From an uncultured Ruminiclostridium sp. (GTDB lineage: Bacteria; Bacillota; Clostridia; Oscillospirales; Ruminococcaceae): 43,556 nt of DNA. Position numbers and translations under genes: made by a program. This document shows, one piece after another, positions 16,530 through 25,079 of the stretch (within the stretch, counting starts at the first letter, position 1; each line of letters starts with the position of its first letter). Where the stretch lies: assembly GCA_949878745.1 (NCBI GenBank), contig CATLBH010000021.1, forward strand, positions 1 through 43,556, read 5' to 3'. Below the pieces are notes generated by a model. That model worked only from the letters and a program-made list of their open reading frames with translations, was not told the origin of the DNA and made no database searches.

Positions 16530-16778
16530 ATGGCAAAGGACATCAATTTACAGGACGTATTTTTGAATCAAGCGAGAAAAGAGAAAATCCCGGTAACGAT
16601 TTTCATTACCAACGGATTTCAGTTTAAGGGCGTTGTAAGAGGTTTTGACAACTACACCGTTATTTTGGATACCGACGGAAAGCAAAATCTTATATATAAG
16701 CACGCTATCAGTACCATAACCCCTTTTAAAAGCATCTCACTGTTAGACGCTTTTGACAGGGACGAACCCGCCGAATAA
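16530..16778 (+). CDS. hfq: RNA chaperone Hfq
   Basis: An 82-aa Sm-like protein. The Sm1 region is '[31 protein letters not shown]' (given here only as a landmark: residues 6-36), with 'GFDNYTVIL', and Sm2 is 'LIYKHAIST'. Hfq forms a hexamer that binds U-rich and A-rich RNA and helps small RNAs pair with mRNAs. It has a short acidic tail, as in Bacillota. It is next to miaA as in many bacteria, but here behind an unusually long leader. Confidence 0.96.
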   Translation: MAKDINLQDVFLNQARKEKIPVTIFITNGFQFKGVVRGFDNYTVILDTDGKQNLIYKHAISTITPFKSISLLDAFDRDEPAE

Positions 16779-16785
16779 TCGGGGA

Positions 16786-18021
16786 ATGGCGGGAAAAAGA
16801 CAGGTTGCCGTAACCGCTCGTATCGTCTGGGGTTTGGTTATTGTCTTTTTGCTGATAACAATAGTCAGTCAGCTTTTTATCCATTACAATAACCCTGTCA
16901 GAACCGAGCCGGCAATGACCTACAATTCGGAGAAATACATTCAGACTACGGGCGTGTATGTGCGTAACGAAAAGTATGTTAAATACAACGGTACTGGGAT
17001 TATCAGCTATGTGTATTCGGACGGCGAGAAGCTTGCCAAAAACGCCGTGGTGGCTCAGGTATACGCTTCTCAGAGCGACCTTGCGCTTCAGCTGAAAATA
17101 AACGAGCTAAACGGACAAATCGAGGTTCTGGAAGACGCCGAAAAGCTTATAGGAAGCGATAACTCCCAGCTCGAGGCTTTTTCCAACCAGATATACGAGT
17201 GCCACACAAAAATTATCCAGAACGTGATCGACGGCGAATACGCCCAAGCGGCGGCGCTGAAAAACGATTATCTTAATCTTCAGAGTAAGCGCCGTATTGT
17301 CAACGGATCCACCGACGGTTACGGAGCAAAAATATCTCAGCTTAAAAACGAGATCGCCTCTTTGAGAACTCAGGTTTCCTCCCTGCCTCACGATCTCACC
17401 CTTACGGATACGGGATATTTCGTCACCTCGGCGGACGGTTACGAAACCGCGCTGAATTACGACGTTATTCCCGACCTTACCGAGGAGCGGTTGGAGGATA
17501 TAATAAAAAATCCCGAGCTGACGGTGCCGTCCGACGTTATAGGAAAGGTAATATCGGATTATAAGTGGAAAATGGTCTGTATCGTTCCGAAAGACGATTC
17601 CATGAATATCTACGAAAACGCCGTTCTGAACGTCCGTATCGGCAGCGATGTCAATCCCGTAACGGCTTATGTGGAAAACATCAGGGAACTGGATTCGGAA
17701 AAACGTATGCTTACTCTCGGCTTTGACGTGTTTAACGACAGGTACATACTGAACCGTACAGCCCAGATAAAGATACTATTTGATGAAACGAGCGGAATAC
17801 GAATTCCTTCCGCCGCCATACATTTTGACGAAAAAGGCGAAAAGGGCGTATTCGTGAAAGTCGGCGTCAACGTACATTTTAAGTATATAGAGGTAATTCG
17901 TACCGAGGGAGATTATACTCTTGTAAGGGATACCACCGAAAAGGACGGCTTCCTGTCTTTGTACGATTCCGTTATTGTTGAAGGGACTGAACTATATGAC
18001 GGAAAAATCATTCAGCAGTAG
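16786..18021 (+). CDS. Membrane-anchored HlyD-like (membrane fusion type) protein
   Basis: A 411-aa protein with a short cytosolic N-terminus, one membrane segment (about residues 12-31) and a large extracytoplasmic part. The order fits the HlyD/efflux adaptor fold: a biotinyl-lipoyl-like strand pair ('GIISYVYSDGEKLAKNAVVAQVYAS'), a coiled-coil hairpin of about 110 residues rich in Lys, Gln and Leu, then beta-barrel regions. No transporter partner is adjacent, so its role is unclear; conserved placement beside sepF/ylmH/divIVA would suggest an envelope job. The ATG at 16786 lies 7 bases after the hfq stop with a poorly spaced GGGGA, so translation may be coupled to hfq. An in-frame TTG at 16753 overlapping hfq has no SD. 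Confidence 0.72.
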   Translation: MAGKRQVAVTARIVWGLVIVFLLITIVSQLFIHYNNPVRTEPAMTYNSEKYIQTTGVYVRNEKYVKYNGTGIISYVYSDGEKLAKNAVVAQVYASQSDLALQLKINELNGQIEVLEDAEKLIGSDNSQLEAFSNQIYECHTKIIQNVIDGEYAQAAALKNDYLNLQSKRRIVNGSTDGYGAKISQLKNEIASLRTQVSSLPHDLTLTDTGYFVTSADGYETALNYDVIPDLTEERLEDIIKNPELTVPSDVIGKVISDYKWKMVCIVPKDDSMNIYENAVLNVRIGSDVNPVTAYVENIRELDSEKRMLTLGFDVFNDRYILNRTAQIKILFDETSGIRIPSAAIHFDEKGEKGVFVKVGVNVHFKYIEVIRTEGDYTLVRDTTEKDGFLSLYDSVIVEGTELYDGKIIQQ

Positions 18022-18775
18022 TAACAGCGGCGAAGAACAGCCCGTGGGAATTTCGGCCGAGGCGGCGGACAGTGCCGCCGAAGCCGAATTTGCCGGGATA
18101 GCCGAAAACTATAAGAGAATCGTCGAAAATATCGAAAAAGCCGGGCTGAAAGCGGGAAGAACGGATAAAGTAAGGCTTATGGCGGTAACCAAGACGGTTC
18201 CCTTTGAAAAGGTCAATTTCGCGGCTTCCCTCGGCGTGAATCTTTTGGGGGAAAATCGCGTGCAAGAGCTTCTCGGTAAGTATGATCATTACGACAAAAG
18301 CTGTGAGATTCACTTTATCGGCGGGCTTCAGAGCAATAAGGTCAAGTATATAACGGACAAGGTCAGTATGATACATTCCGTGGACAGCGGAAAGCTGGCC
18401 GCGGAAATAAACAGAAGGGCGCTGGCGGCCGGAAGGGTCGTCGACATTCTGATCGAGGTAAACATAGGCAGAGAAGAAAGCAAGGGCGGCGTTTTGCTTG
18501 AAGAGCTGGACGAGCTTGTCTCTTTCTGTTTTTCTCTTTCGGGAGCAAGGCTAAGAGGTTTTATGGCTATACCGCCGCCTGCCTTAAACGGCGGCAGCGA
18601 AAAATATTTTGAGGCGATGGAGCGGATATACCGCGATTATCGTTTAAAATACGGCGGCATTGATACCCTGTCAATGGGAATGTCACAGGATTACGAACAA
18701 GCGGTGCTATACGGCTCAACCATTGTGAGAGTGGGCAGCGCGCTGTTCGGAAAGAGAAAATATAAAGAAGCGTAA
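17996..18775 (+). CDS. yggS: YggS/YlmE family PLP homeostasis protein
   Basis: A 259-aa PLP-binding protein of the alanine-racemase-like TIM-barrel fold, which buffers pyridoxal phosphate in the cell. The PLP lysine is in 'MAVTKTVPFEKV' near residue 65. 'HFIGGLQSNKVKYI' and 'LSMGMSQDYEQAV' are the other signatures. An extra Ser/Glu-rich N-terminal stretch of about 30 residues precedes the usual start. ATG 17996 has AAGGGA 9 bases before it and overlaps the HlyD-like gene by 26 bases. Position before sepF matches ylmE in Bacillus. Confidence 0.92.
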   Translation: MTEKSFSSSNSGEEQPVGISAEAADSAAEAEFAGIAENYKRIVENIEKAGLKAGRTDKVRLMAVTKTVPFEKVNFAASLGVNLLGENRVQELLGKYDHYDKSCEIHFIGGLQSNKVKYITDKVSMIHSVDSGKLAAEINRRALAAGRVVDILIEVNIGREESKGGVLLEELDELVSFCFSLSGARLRGFMAIPPPALNGGSEKYFEAMERIYRDYRLKYGGIDTLSMGMSQDYEQAVLYGSTIVRVGSALFGKRKYKEA

Positions 18776-18799
18776 AACCGCTTTCGGAAAGGAAAAAAG

Positions 18800-19255
18800 A
18801 TGGGATTATTAGACGCTATAAAAAAAATATCCGGCTATGAGGAAGAAGACGAAGATTTGGATTATAACGACAGTGAAGATAACGACGAAAGCGTGAGCGA
18901 AGAGGAGGATTACGGCTATAAGCGCACCCCGAATATCACCAGCGCGCCCAGATCGGGAAAGGTGCTGAATATTCCCGCCACCACAAGGCTTCAGGTGATA
19001 GTTTTTAAGGCCGAAAGATTTAACGACGTGGTTGAAATAGCGGATCACTTCAAGAGTAAAAAAGCAATAGTTCTTAACCTTGACAATACCAACAAGGATG
19101 TGGCGAACAGGCTTATCGACTTTCTCGCCGGCGTCGCCTACGCGGCGGACGGGGAGCTTAAGCGCATAGCCAACACCTCCTATATTCTTGTTCCCTATAA
19201 TGTGGATATCTCGGGAGATCTTCTGGAAGAACTGGGAGGGGATATAATGCAATGA
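18800..19255 (+). CDS. sepF: Cell division protein SepF
   Basis: A 151-aa protein. It has an N-terminal amphipathic membrane-binding helix ('MGLLDAIKKISGY'), a very acidic linker (residues 14-40), and a C-terminal beta domain of about 85 residues that polymerises and binds the FtsZ C-terminus. SepF anchors and aligns the Z-ring. SD GGAAAGG. It overlaps ylmH by 4 bases (ATGA). Confidence 0.95.
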   Translation: MGLLDAIKKISGYEEEDEDLDYNDSEDNDESVSEEEDYGYKRTPNITSAPRSGKVLNIPATTRLQVIVFKAERFNDVVEIADHFKSKKAIVLNLDNTNKDVANRLIDFLAGVAYAADGELKRIANTSYILVPYNVDISGDLLEELGGDIMQ

Positions 19256-20010
19256 AATCGGCGGGCGCGTATCTTCCCGCTAACGGGGAGGAAACGGAGT
19301 TTTGCCGGCATATAAGGGATATCGCGCTGTTGGGTGAAAAAACCTTCTCGCCGAGATTCAGCGGTTTTCTTACCGAAAGGGAGCAAAAATTGGCGGAATA
19401 TACCGCCTCTTCCGTCGGAGTTGACTGCGGATTTTGGGGAGGATATGAGGGAGCGGTGAGAAAAATGTTTTCCGCGCCTTCGGAGGAAAGGGAAAATTAT
19501 CCCTTTAAAGCCGTAACCTTTTTCTTTCGGCCTAAGGATAAGCTTACTCACCGTGATTTTTTGGGGGCACTTATGTCGCTGGGGCTAAAACGGGATCAGA
19601 TAGGCGACATAGCGGTGGCGGAAGGCGGCGCGGCGGTGTTTGCTACCGAAAACGCCCTGTCGCTGATATCCTCGGAAATAAAAAAGATCGGACGAGTAGG
19701 TGTGAAACAGGAAACGGGTCTTAAAATCCCCATTCCCGAACAGGAATTCGAGGAGATTTCCGCGGTTATCGCTTCCCACAGGATAGACGTTTTAGTGGCG
19801 GCCGCCTGCGGCATAAGCCGTGAAAAGGCGGCGGCTCTTATAAGATCGGGCGCCGTGGCGTACTACGGCTCCGAGATATCCTCGGTTTCGGCCAACATAG
19901 ACGAGGGCGGAACTTTTTCCGTAAAAGGCTTCGGCAAGTTTATATTTTCCCACTTGGGCTTTGAAACAAAAAAAGGCAAATATCATGCCCTGATAAAAAA
20001 GTATAAGTAA
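19252..20010 (+). CDS. ylmH: YlmH family S4-domain RNA-binding protein
   Basis: A 252-aa protein. Residues 1-170 are the YlmH N-terminal region ('FLTEREQKLAEY', 'FFFRPKDKLTHRDFLGALMSLGLKR', 'GDIAVAEGGAAVF'). Residues 180-250 form an S4 RNA-binding domain ('RIDVLVAAACGISREKAAALIRSGAVAYYG'). Bacillus YlmH binds stalled 50S subunits and can act in ribosome quality control. It is translationally coupled to sepF, as is common in Bacillota. Confidence 0.93.
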   Translation: MKSAGAYLPANGEETEFCRHIRDIALLGEKTFSPRFSGFLTEREQKLAEYTASSVGVDCGFWGGYEGAVRKMFSAPSEERENYPFKAVTFFFRPKDKLTHRDFLGALMSLGLKRDQIGDIAVAEGGAAVFATENALSLISSEIKKIGRVGVKQETGLKIPIPEQEFEEISAVIASHRIDVLVAAACGISREKAAALIRSGAVAYYGSEISSVSANIDEGGTFSVKGFGKFIFSHLGFETKKGKYHALIKKYK

Positions 20011-20062
20011 TCGGCTTCGGGGCAAAAAATCAGTACAAAATACAAAAACACGGAGGCGTTCA

Positions 20063-20965
20063 ATGGAAGCAAAGGACATAAAGGAAAAAAAATTCTCTAA
20101 AGGCTTAAACGGATATAAAATGGAGGAGGTTGACGATTTTCTCGAAGAAATGTCAGCCGAATTTTCCAGACTTAAAAAGCTCAGCGAGGAACAGGAAAAG
20201 AAGATGGAGGTGCTTGCCGATAAGATACGCGAGTACCGAAACGACGAAGACGCAATAAAAGAAGCTCTTTTGGGCGCTCAGAAACAGAGCAGCTCTGTGC
20301 TTGCCGCCGCCAAGGAAAAAACCGATAAAATGGTAAGCGACGCCAAGGAAAAGTCCGAAAAAATGATTAAGGACGCCGAGGACAGAGCCAAGGAAAAGGA
20401 CGAATACGCCAAAAAAATGGTGGAAGACGCCAACGCCGAGAAAACAAAGATCATCGCCGAATGCGAGCGTAAGTCCGCCGAAATAAAAGCGGCTATGGAA
20501 GCGGAAATAAGAAAACAGGAATCCATTCTCGCGAAAACAAGAGACGAGAGCAAGTCGTTCCTTGAAAGACTTCTTAAGGAATATCAGACCCACATCGCCT
20601 ACATCGATTCAATTCCTGCGAAATGCGAAAACGAATTTGTGCTGAACGCCAAGGATACCGTAAAATTTACCGAGGAACAGAAGCCCGCCGAGGAGGTTCC
20701 CAAGCCCGAAAAGACCGAAGAAGCCCCAAAGGCCGCCCCGGCAAAAGAAAAGAAGGCGGAGCTTAAGCTTGAGAAAATAAATAAGGAAAACGAAGCGATA
20801 GTCCTTGAAAAGACCACCGAAATCGCTTCCAAGCCCGTGTTTGAGGAAGAAGCGGTGGCCGAGGACGTGGAAGAGTTTGAGGAAACGGGAAGCCCCTTGT
20901 TCGATAAATCCAAGCGCAAGTCCAAATATGAAAAGCTCCAGTTTGGCAGCAACAATAAAAAATAA
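20063..20965 (+). CDS. divIVA: DivIVA family division/polarity protein
   Basis: A 300-aa coiled-coil protein. The N-terminal lipid-binding DivIVA domain is 'MEAKDIKEKKFSKGLNGY' followed by 'EEVDDFLEEM'. A long Glu/Lys/Ala coiled coil covers about residues 30-190. It ends in a low-complexity Pro/Lys/Glu stretch and a short basic tail. DivIVA proteins assemble at curved membranes at septa and poles. The tail is longer than in the 164-aa Bacillus protein, common in Clostridia. SD GGAGG. Confidence 0.93.
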   Translation: MEAKDIKEKKFSKGLNGYKMEEVDDFLEEMSAEFSRLKKLSEEQEKKMEVLADKIREYRNDEDAIKEALLGAQKQSSSVLAAAKEKTDKMVSDAKEKSEKMIKDAEDRAKEKDEYAKKMVEDANAEKTKIIAECERKSAEIKAAMEAEIRKQESILAKTRDESKSFLERLLKEYQTHIAYIDSIPAKCENEFVLNAKDTVKFTEEQKPAEEVPKPEKTEEAPKAAPAKEKKAELKLEKINKENEAIVLEKTTEIASKPVFEEEAVAEDVEEFEETGSPLFDKSKRKSKYEKLQFGSNNKK

Positions 20966-21017
20966 ACACACAACAGATAGTACCTAAAGAAACAATGAAC
21001 GGATAAAAGGAAAGACA

Positions 21018-21641
21018 ATGACTTATATTGCTTTGGCTGCCGCGGCGCTGCTTGTGGGAATAGATCAGTTGACAAAATATCTTGCCGTAACATATATAAA
21101 GCCTCAGGGAACCGTTAATCTTTTAAGCTTCGGCGGAAACGAATGGCTTAATCTTACCTACAAGGAGAATACCGGCGCGGCGTTCAGTATTCTTAAGGAT
21201 AAACAAACTTTTTTAATTATATTAACCTCCATAGTTATATTGGGGGTTATTATATTGATGTTGACAAAACGCGTAAAAAAGACCTCCTATATTTGGTGCT
21301 TTTCCTTAATCATAGCCGGAGGCGTGGGTAATCTTATCGACAGAATATTTAACAGCTATGTGGTTGACTTTATCGATTTCAGAATAATAAAATTCGCCGT
21401 GTTCAATTTTGCCGATATCTGCGCTGTAACGGGTACGGTTTTCCTTATGCTTTTTTACATTGCGGACGAAATAAAAGCCTCCAAGGAAAAAAAGAAAAAG
21501 GCTTTTGCCGATGACGATCCTTCGGAAGCGTCCTCGGAGGGCGAAACAACCGAAACCGTCATATCCTCCGCAGAAGCTTCCGATAAAAAGGATTCCGGTA
21601 CCGTCATAAAGGCCGAAATAAGAAAAAAAGAGGATAAATGA
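21018..21641 (+). CDS. lspA: Lipoprotein signal peptidase LspA
   Basis: A 207-aa signal peptidase II with four membrane segments in the first 150 residues. Conserved blocks are 'DQLTKYL', 'NTGAAFSIL', 'GGVGNLIDRIF' and 'VVDFIDF...FNFADI', the last two holding the catalytic Asp pair. It cleaves lipidated prolipoproteins. A Ser/Glu/Lys-rich cytosolic tail of about 50 residues beyond the last membrane segment is longer than usual. SD AAAGGAAAG. It overlaps rluD by 4 bases. Confidence 0.95.
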   Translation: MTYIALAAAALLVGIDQLTKYLAVTYIKPQGTVNLLSFGGNEWLNLTYKENTGAAFSILKDKQTFLIILTSIVILGVIILMLTKRVKKTSYIWCFSLIIAGGVGNLIDRIFNSYVVDFIDFRIIKFAVFNFADICAVTGTVFLMLFYIADEIKASKEKKKKAFADDDPSEASSEGETTETVISSAEASDKKDSGTVIKAEIRKKEDK

Positions 21642-22573
21642 ATAAGCTGGTTTTAACGGTACAGTCGGATAACGTCAGAGCGGATAAATATGTTTCCGAC
21701 AATTCGGAGCTTTCCCGTTCGGCGGCGGCTGCTCTGCTGGAAAAAGGAGCCTGTCTGGTTAACGGAATGCCCTGCGGAAAAAATTATAAGCTTAAATCGG
21801 GAGATACGATTTCTCTCGAACTGCCCGAAGCGGAGGAGCCGGAAATAAAAGCCGAAAACATACCTTTAAACATAGTGTATGAGGATAAGGATCTTCTTGT
21901 GGTGAACAAGCCCAAGGGAATGGTGGTTCACCCCGCCCCGGGGCACTATTCGGGAACCCTTGTGAACGCCCTGATGTATCATTGTAAAGACAGTCTTTCT
22001 GGAATAAACGGAGTGATACGCCCCGGTATAGTGCACAGGATCGACAAGGACACCAGCGGGCTGCTGATAGTGGCGAAAAACGACCTAGCCCATAACGGCC
22101 TTGCCGCTCAGATAAAATGTCACAGCTTTACCCGAAGGTATGAGGCGGTTGTTTTGGGGGGAATGAAGGAGAACGGAGCCGTAAGCGCTCCCTTGGCCCG
22201 TCACAGGATCGACCGAAAAAAAATGGCGGTCTGCGAAAACGGTAGGGAAGCGAGAACAATTTACGAGGTACTGGGAAATTACGAAAAATATTCCCACCTT
22301 CGCCTGACTCTGGAAACGGGAAGAACTCATCAGATAAGAGTCCATATGGCCTATATCGGTCACCCGGTGGCGGGGGATCCCGTATACGGCGACGGAAAGC
22401 CCAAGTGGCTTGAGGGACAGTGCCTTCACGCCAGGGAAATAGGCTTCCTTCATCCCGTAACGGGAGAAAATCTGTTTTTTTCCTCCGAGCTTCCCGAATA
22501 CTTTAAAAAAATGCTGAAAAATATCGGCGGCAGTGCAGATTCAAAAAAAATAAGAGGGATATATGAACTTTAA
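21638..22573 (+). CDS. rluD: RluD-type 23S rRNA pseudouridine synthase
   Basis: A 311-aa RluA/RluD-family enzyme with an N-terminal S4 domain (residues 10-75, 'RADKYVSDNSELSRSAAAALLEKGACLVNG') and a synthase domain. Signature 'HRIDKDTSGLLIVAK' holds the catalytic Asp near residue 137; 'ETGRTHQIRVHMAYIGHPVAGDPVYG' is the C-terminal mark. Position directly after lspA is the classical Bacillota order (ylyB). The target uridines are inferred from the family. Confidence 0.92.
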   Translation: MNKLVLTVQSDNVRADKYVSDNSELSRSAAAALLEKGACLVNGMPCGKNYKLKSGDTISLELPEAEEPEIKAENIPLNIVYEDKDLLVVNKPKGMVVHPAPGHYSGTLVNALMYHCKDSLSGINGVIRPGIVHRIDKDTSGLLIVAKNDLAHNGLAAQIKCHSFTRRYEAVVLGGMKENGAVSAPLARHRIDRKKMAVCENGREARTIYEVLGNYEKYSHLRLTLETGRTHQIRVHMAYIGHPVAGDPVYGDGKPKWLEGQCLHAREIGFLHPVTGENLFFSSELPEYFKKMLKNIGGSADSKKIRGIYEL

Positions 22574-23372
22574 AAACGTTATTATAATGACCGATATAGA
22601 CGGCACCTTAGTGACCGACGAAAAGAAGATACTCTCCAAGGATATGGAAGCCATAAACCGTTTCAGGGCGGGCGGCGGAATATTTACCTTAGCCACGGGA
22701 CGCGGCTATTCAATGGCAAAGCCGGTAGCCGAAAGAGTAGGTCTGAATACTCCCGCCGTGATTTTTAACGGCTCGGCGGTTTATGATTTTAACGAGGATA
22801 AGTTTTTATGGCACAGCTCCCTTCCCGAATCCGCGAAAAATACGGCTAAAGAGCTAATAGAAGCCTTCCCCGATATCGCCATTGAAATCTTGTGCCGCGA
22901 CAGAGTTTACGTTCCCGCCATAAATCAAATCGAACGGGAACACCTTGCCTTGGAAAACGTGAAGCCCATAATGTGCGCCGTTGACGATATAAACGAGGAA
23001 AGTTGGCTTAAAATGCTGATAGCCTATCCCCCCGAACGTATACAAAATATAATAGATTTCGTGTATGAACGTCCCGAATACACAAATTCGGCTCACTGGG
23101 TACGAAGCGAGAACCATTATTTTGAAATGCTCCCCCTTGGAGTGAACAAGGGAAGCGGCTTCCAAAGACTTCTCGAAATAATGGGAAAAGAGGATGCCTT
23201 CACCGTAGGCGTAGGCGATTACAACAACGATATTGAGCTGATAGAACAGGCAAGCCTCGGCGTAGCGGTGGCCTCGGCGCAGCAGTCGGCGAAGGACGCG
23301 GCGGATCTGGTGGTTTGCGATAACAACAGCGGGGCGATTTCCGAGGTAATTGACTACATAGAAAAAATGTAA
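22563..23372 (+). CDS. Cof-type HAD phosphatase
   Basis: A 269-aa HAD-superfamily hydrolase of the Cof/YidA (IIB cap) group. Motif I is 'TDIDGTLVTDEKK' (nucleophile Asp near residue 11), motif II 'TLATGRG', and motif IV 'GVGDYNNDIELIEQA' near residue 220, followed by 'VASAQQSAKDAADLVV'. Such enzymes dephosphorylate sugar phosphates or FMN-type cofactors; the substrate is not predictable. It overlaps rluD by 11 bases. Confidence 0.88.
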   Translation: MNFKNVIIMTDIDGTLVTDEKKILSKDMEAINRFRAGGGIFTLATGRGYSMAKPVAERVGLNTPAVIFNGSAVYDFNEDKFLWHSSLPESAKNTAKELIEAFPDIAIEILCRDRVYVPAINQIEREHLALENVKPIMCAVDDINEESWLKMLIAYPPERIQNIIDFVYERPEYTNSAHWVRSENHYFEMLPLGVNKGSGFQRLLEIMGKEDAFTVGVGDYNNDIELIEQASLGVAVASAQQSAKDAADLVVCDNNSGAISEVIDYIEKM

Positions 23373-23397
23373 AAGAGTTTTAAGGGGACATAATAAA

Positions 23398-24420
23398 ATG
23401 GTGGAATCAAAGGGTTGGAATTGGGAAACCGCCGACGAATCACTTTGGCACGATCCCTCCGAAGAAAGCTACTATTTCTGTGAAAAGTGGAAAAAACAGG
23501 GCAGGCGGTCTATACTGGACTTAGGCTGCGGTTTGGGAAGGCATTCGCTGCTTTTTGCCCGAAACGGATTTAAGGTAACTGCGGTTGATATTTCCCGGTA
23601 CGCTATTAAAAAATTAAGAGAAGCCGAGAAGCGGGAAAATGTCATAATCACCTCAAAGGTCTGCGATATGCTTGAATTACCTTATCGGGAAAATTCCTTT
23701 GACTGTATTTTTTCTTATAACGCGGTTTCGCATACCGACACAAACGGCTTTAAAATAATATTGGACAAGATAAAGAAAATATTGAAGCCGGATGGCGAAA
23801 TATTTCTGACCTTATGTTCAAAGGAAACCTATTCCTTTTGTGAAGCGAACTATCCGTGTTTGGATGAAAATACGGTAATAAAAACTGAGGACGGTCCGGA
23901 AAAAAACGTTCCGCATTTTTTTGTAAATCTTAACGATATAAGAAATCTTTTTGAACCCGAATTTGAGCTTATAAGAGTTATACATTCGGATAATTGTATT
24001 TCAAACGGTAAAATACAGAACAACAAGCATTACCGTATATGGGCAAAGCTCAAAAAGAAATTCGTCCCTCTTGATTATTCGGATATCATAGGAAAGAGAA
24101 TAACGGGAAAGACGGACAGACCTCTCGGAACTTCCCATCCGAGAATAAAATCCCTTTATTATCCGGTTAACTACGGTTATGTCGAAGGCGTGCCGGCGGG
24201 AGACGGAGCGGATCAAGATGTTTATTATCTGGGCGAGGACAAAGCCGTAAGCGAATTTTCGGGAATTGTAATAGCGGTTATTCACCGATTCAACGACGTG
24301 GAGGACAAATGGGTGGCGGCAAAAGACGGCTGTGAGTTTTCCCAAGAGGAAATAAAAAGAGCCGTTGATTTTCAGGAAAAATTTTTTGACAGCGAGGTTG
24401 TTTTTAAAATCCCTCATTGA
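23398..24420 (+). CDS. Fusion: SAM methyltransferase + small inorganic pyrophosphatase-like domain
   Basis: A 340-aa two-domain protein. Residues 1 to about 215 are a class I methyltransferase: motif I 'ILDLGCGLGRHSLLFARNG' (39-57), 'AVDIS', a 'FDCIFSYNAVSH' motif IV and 'LKPDGEIFLTL'. Residues about 222-340 look like the small clostridial inorganic-pyrophosphatase-like family: 'TDRPLGTSHP', 'YYPVNYGYVEG', 'GDGADQDVYYLG', 'VIAVIHRFNDVEDKWVAA', 'FQEKFFDSEVVF'. The frame is uninterrupted and the start has AAGGGG. The second domain is usually a stand-alone protein of about 120 aa. The methyl acceptor and whether the second domain hydrolyses pyrophosphate are unknown. Confidence 0.8.
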   Translation: MVESKGWNWETADESLWHDPSEESYYFCEKWKKQGRRSILDLGCGLGRHSLLFARNGFKVTAVDISRYAIKKLREAEKRENVIITSKVCDMLELPYRENSFDCIFSYNAVSHTDTNGFKIILDKIKKILKPDGEIFLTLCSKETYSFCEANYPCLDENTVIKTEDGPEKNVPHFFVNLNDIRNLFEPEFELIRVIHSDNCISNGKIQNNKHYRIWAKLKKKFVPLDYSDIIGKRITGKTDRPLGTSHPRIKSLYYPVNYGYVEGVPAGDGADQDVYYLGEDKAVSEFSGIVIAVIHRFNDVEDKWVAAKDGCEFSQEEIKRAVDFQEKFFDSEVVFKIPH

Positions 24421-24421
24421 C

Positions 24422-24449
24422 TTGAAACGGAAAAAGTTCGAAATATAAT
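24422..24449 (+). promoter_or_regulatory. Promoter of the lipoprotein gene
   Basis: TTGAAA (24422-24427), 16-bp spacer, TATAAT (24444-24449). Confidence 0.65.
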
Positions 24450-24488
24450 CGGTTTGGTAAATCGGGATTGGAGGCTATTTCTTTTTTT

Positions 24489-24863
24489 ATGAAAAAAATT
24501 TTTTTGATAGTTTGCATTTTAGCACTTATGGTATTTTTAACTGCGTGTGGTTCAACATTTGACGGCAGCCGTACCGGAAACGACAGTGAGTTTATCATGG
24601 AGTATAGTGTCTTAAATAAAACAGACACGCAAGACTTGATTGCTGAATCCGGAGATACCATTAGTGGAAAAATTATAGTTAAAAATGGGAGTTTATCAAT
24701 AAAAATTCAGAAAGATGATGAAGAACCCATATATGATAACAACGAAATTTCTGCATCTAATGAGTTTAATGTTGAAATTAGTGAAAGTGGAACGTATACA
24801 GTTTCAGTAACCGGTGAAAAAGCGAAAGGGAGTCTCAGTTTTACAGTAGCTACTAATCAATAG
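24489..24863 (+). CDS. Small predicted lipoprotein
   Basis: A 124-aa secreted protein. It has a type II signal peptide: MKK, a hydrophobic core and lipobox 'LTAC' with Cys at residue 19. The mature part is about 105 residues, acidic, with beta-rich repeats ending in 'GTYTVSVTGEKAKGSLSFTV', like a small immunoglobulin-like domain. The ATG at 24489 gives the canonical signal peptide; GGAGG lies 14 bases upstream, a long spacing, and an in-frame TTG at 24468 is less convincing. The gene is AT-richer than its neighbours, which may indicate recent acquisition. LspA, encoded nearby, would process it. Function unknown. Confidence 0.75.
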   Translation: MKKIFLIVCILALMVFLTACGSTFDGSRTGNDSEFIMEYSVLNKTDTQDLIAESGDTISGKIIVKNGSLSIKIQKDDEEPIYDNNEISASNEFNVEISESGTYTVSVTGEKAKGSLSFTVATNQ

Positions 24864-24878
24864 GCTTCCAGTTTATCA

Positions 24879-24905
24879 GGCAGCGAGCCATACCGGCTCA
24901 CTGCC
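24879..24905 (+). terminator. Hairpin after the lipoprotein gene
   Basis: GGCAGCGAGCC pairs with GGCTCACTGCC (one mismatch/wobble) around loop ATACC. Only a weak T-rich stretch follows at 24915-24919, so this is a possible terminator. Confidence 0.45.
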
Positions 24906-24985
24906 CGTTCCGTCATTTTAACGAGAATGAAATTATATAAGTGTTTCTCAATACGAAAGAGAAAAGGGTTTTTTTAAATAAGGTA

Positions 24986-25014
24986 TTGTGTAATTCTGAA
25001 AAAAGTGGTATAAT
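24986..25014 (+). promoter_or_regulatory. Promoter of the transketolase genes
   Basis: TTGTGT (24986-24991), 17-bp spacer ending TGG (extended -10), TATAAT (25009-25014), about 65 bases before the first gene. Confidence 0.7.
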
Positions 25015-25079
25015 ATTCTAAAAGAGCAAAAAATAGGGTATAAAGATATCATTTAAATACACAGAAAGGAAACTATCAA

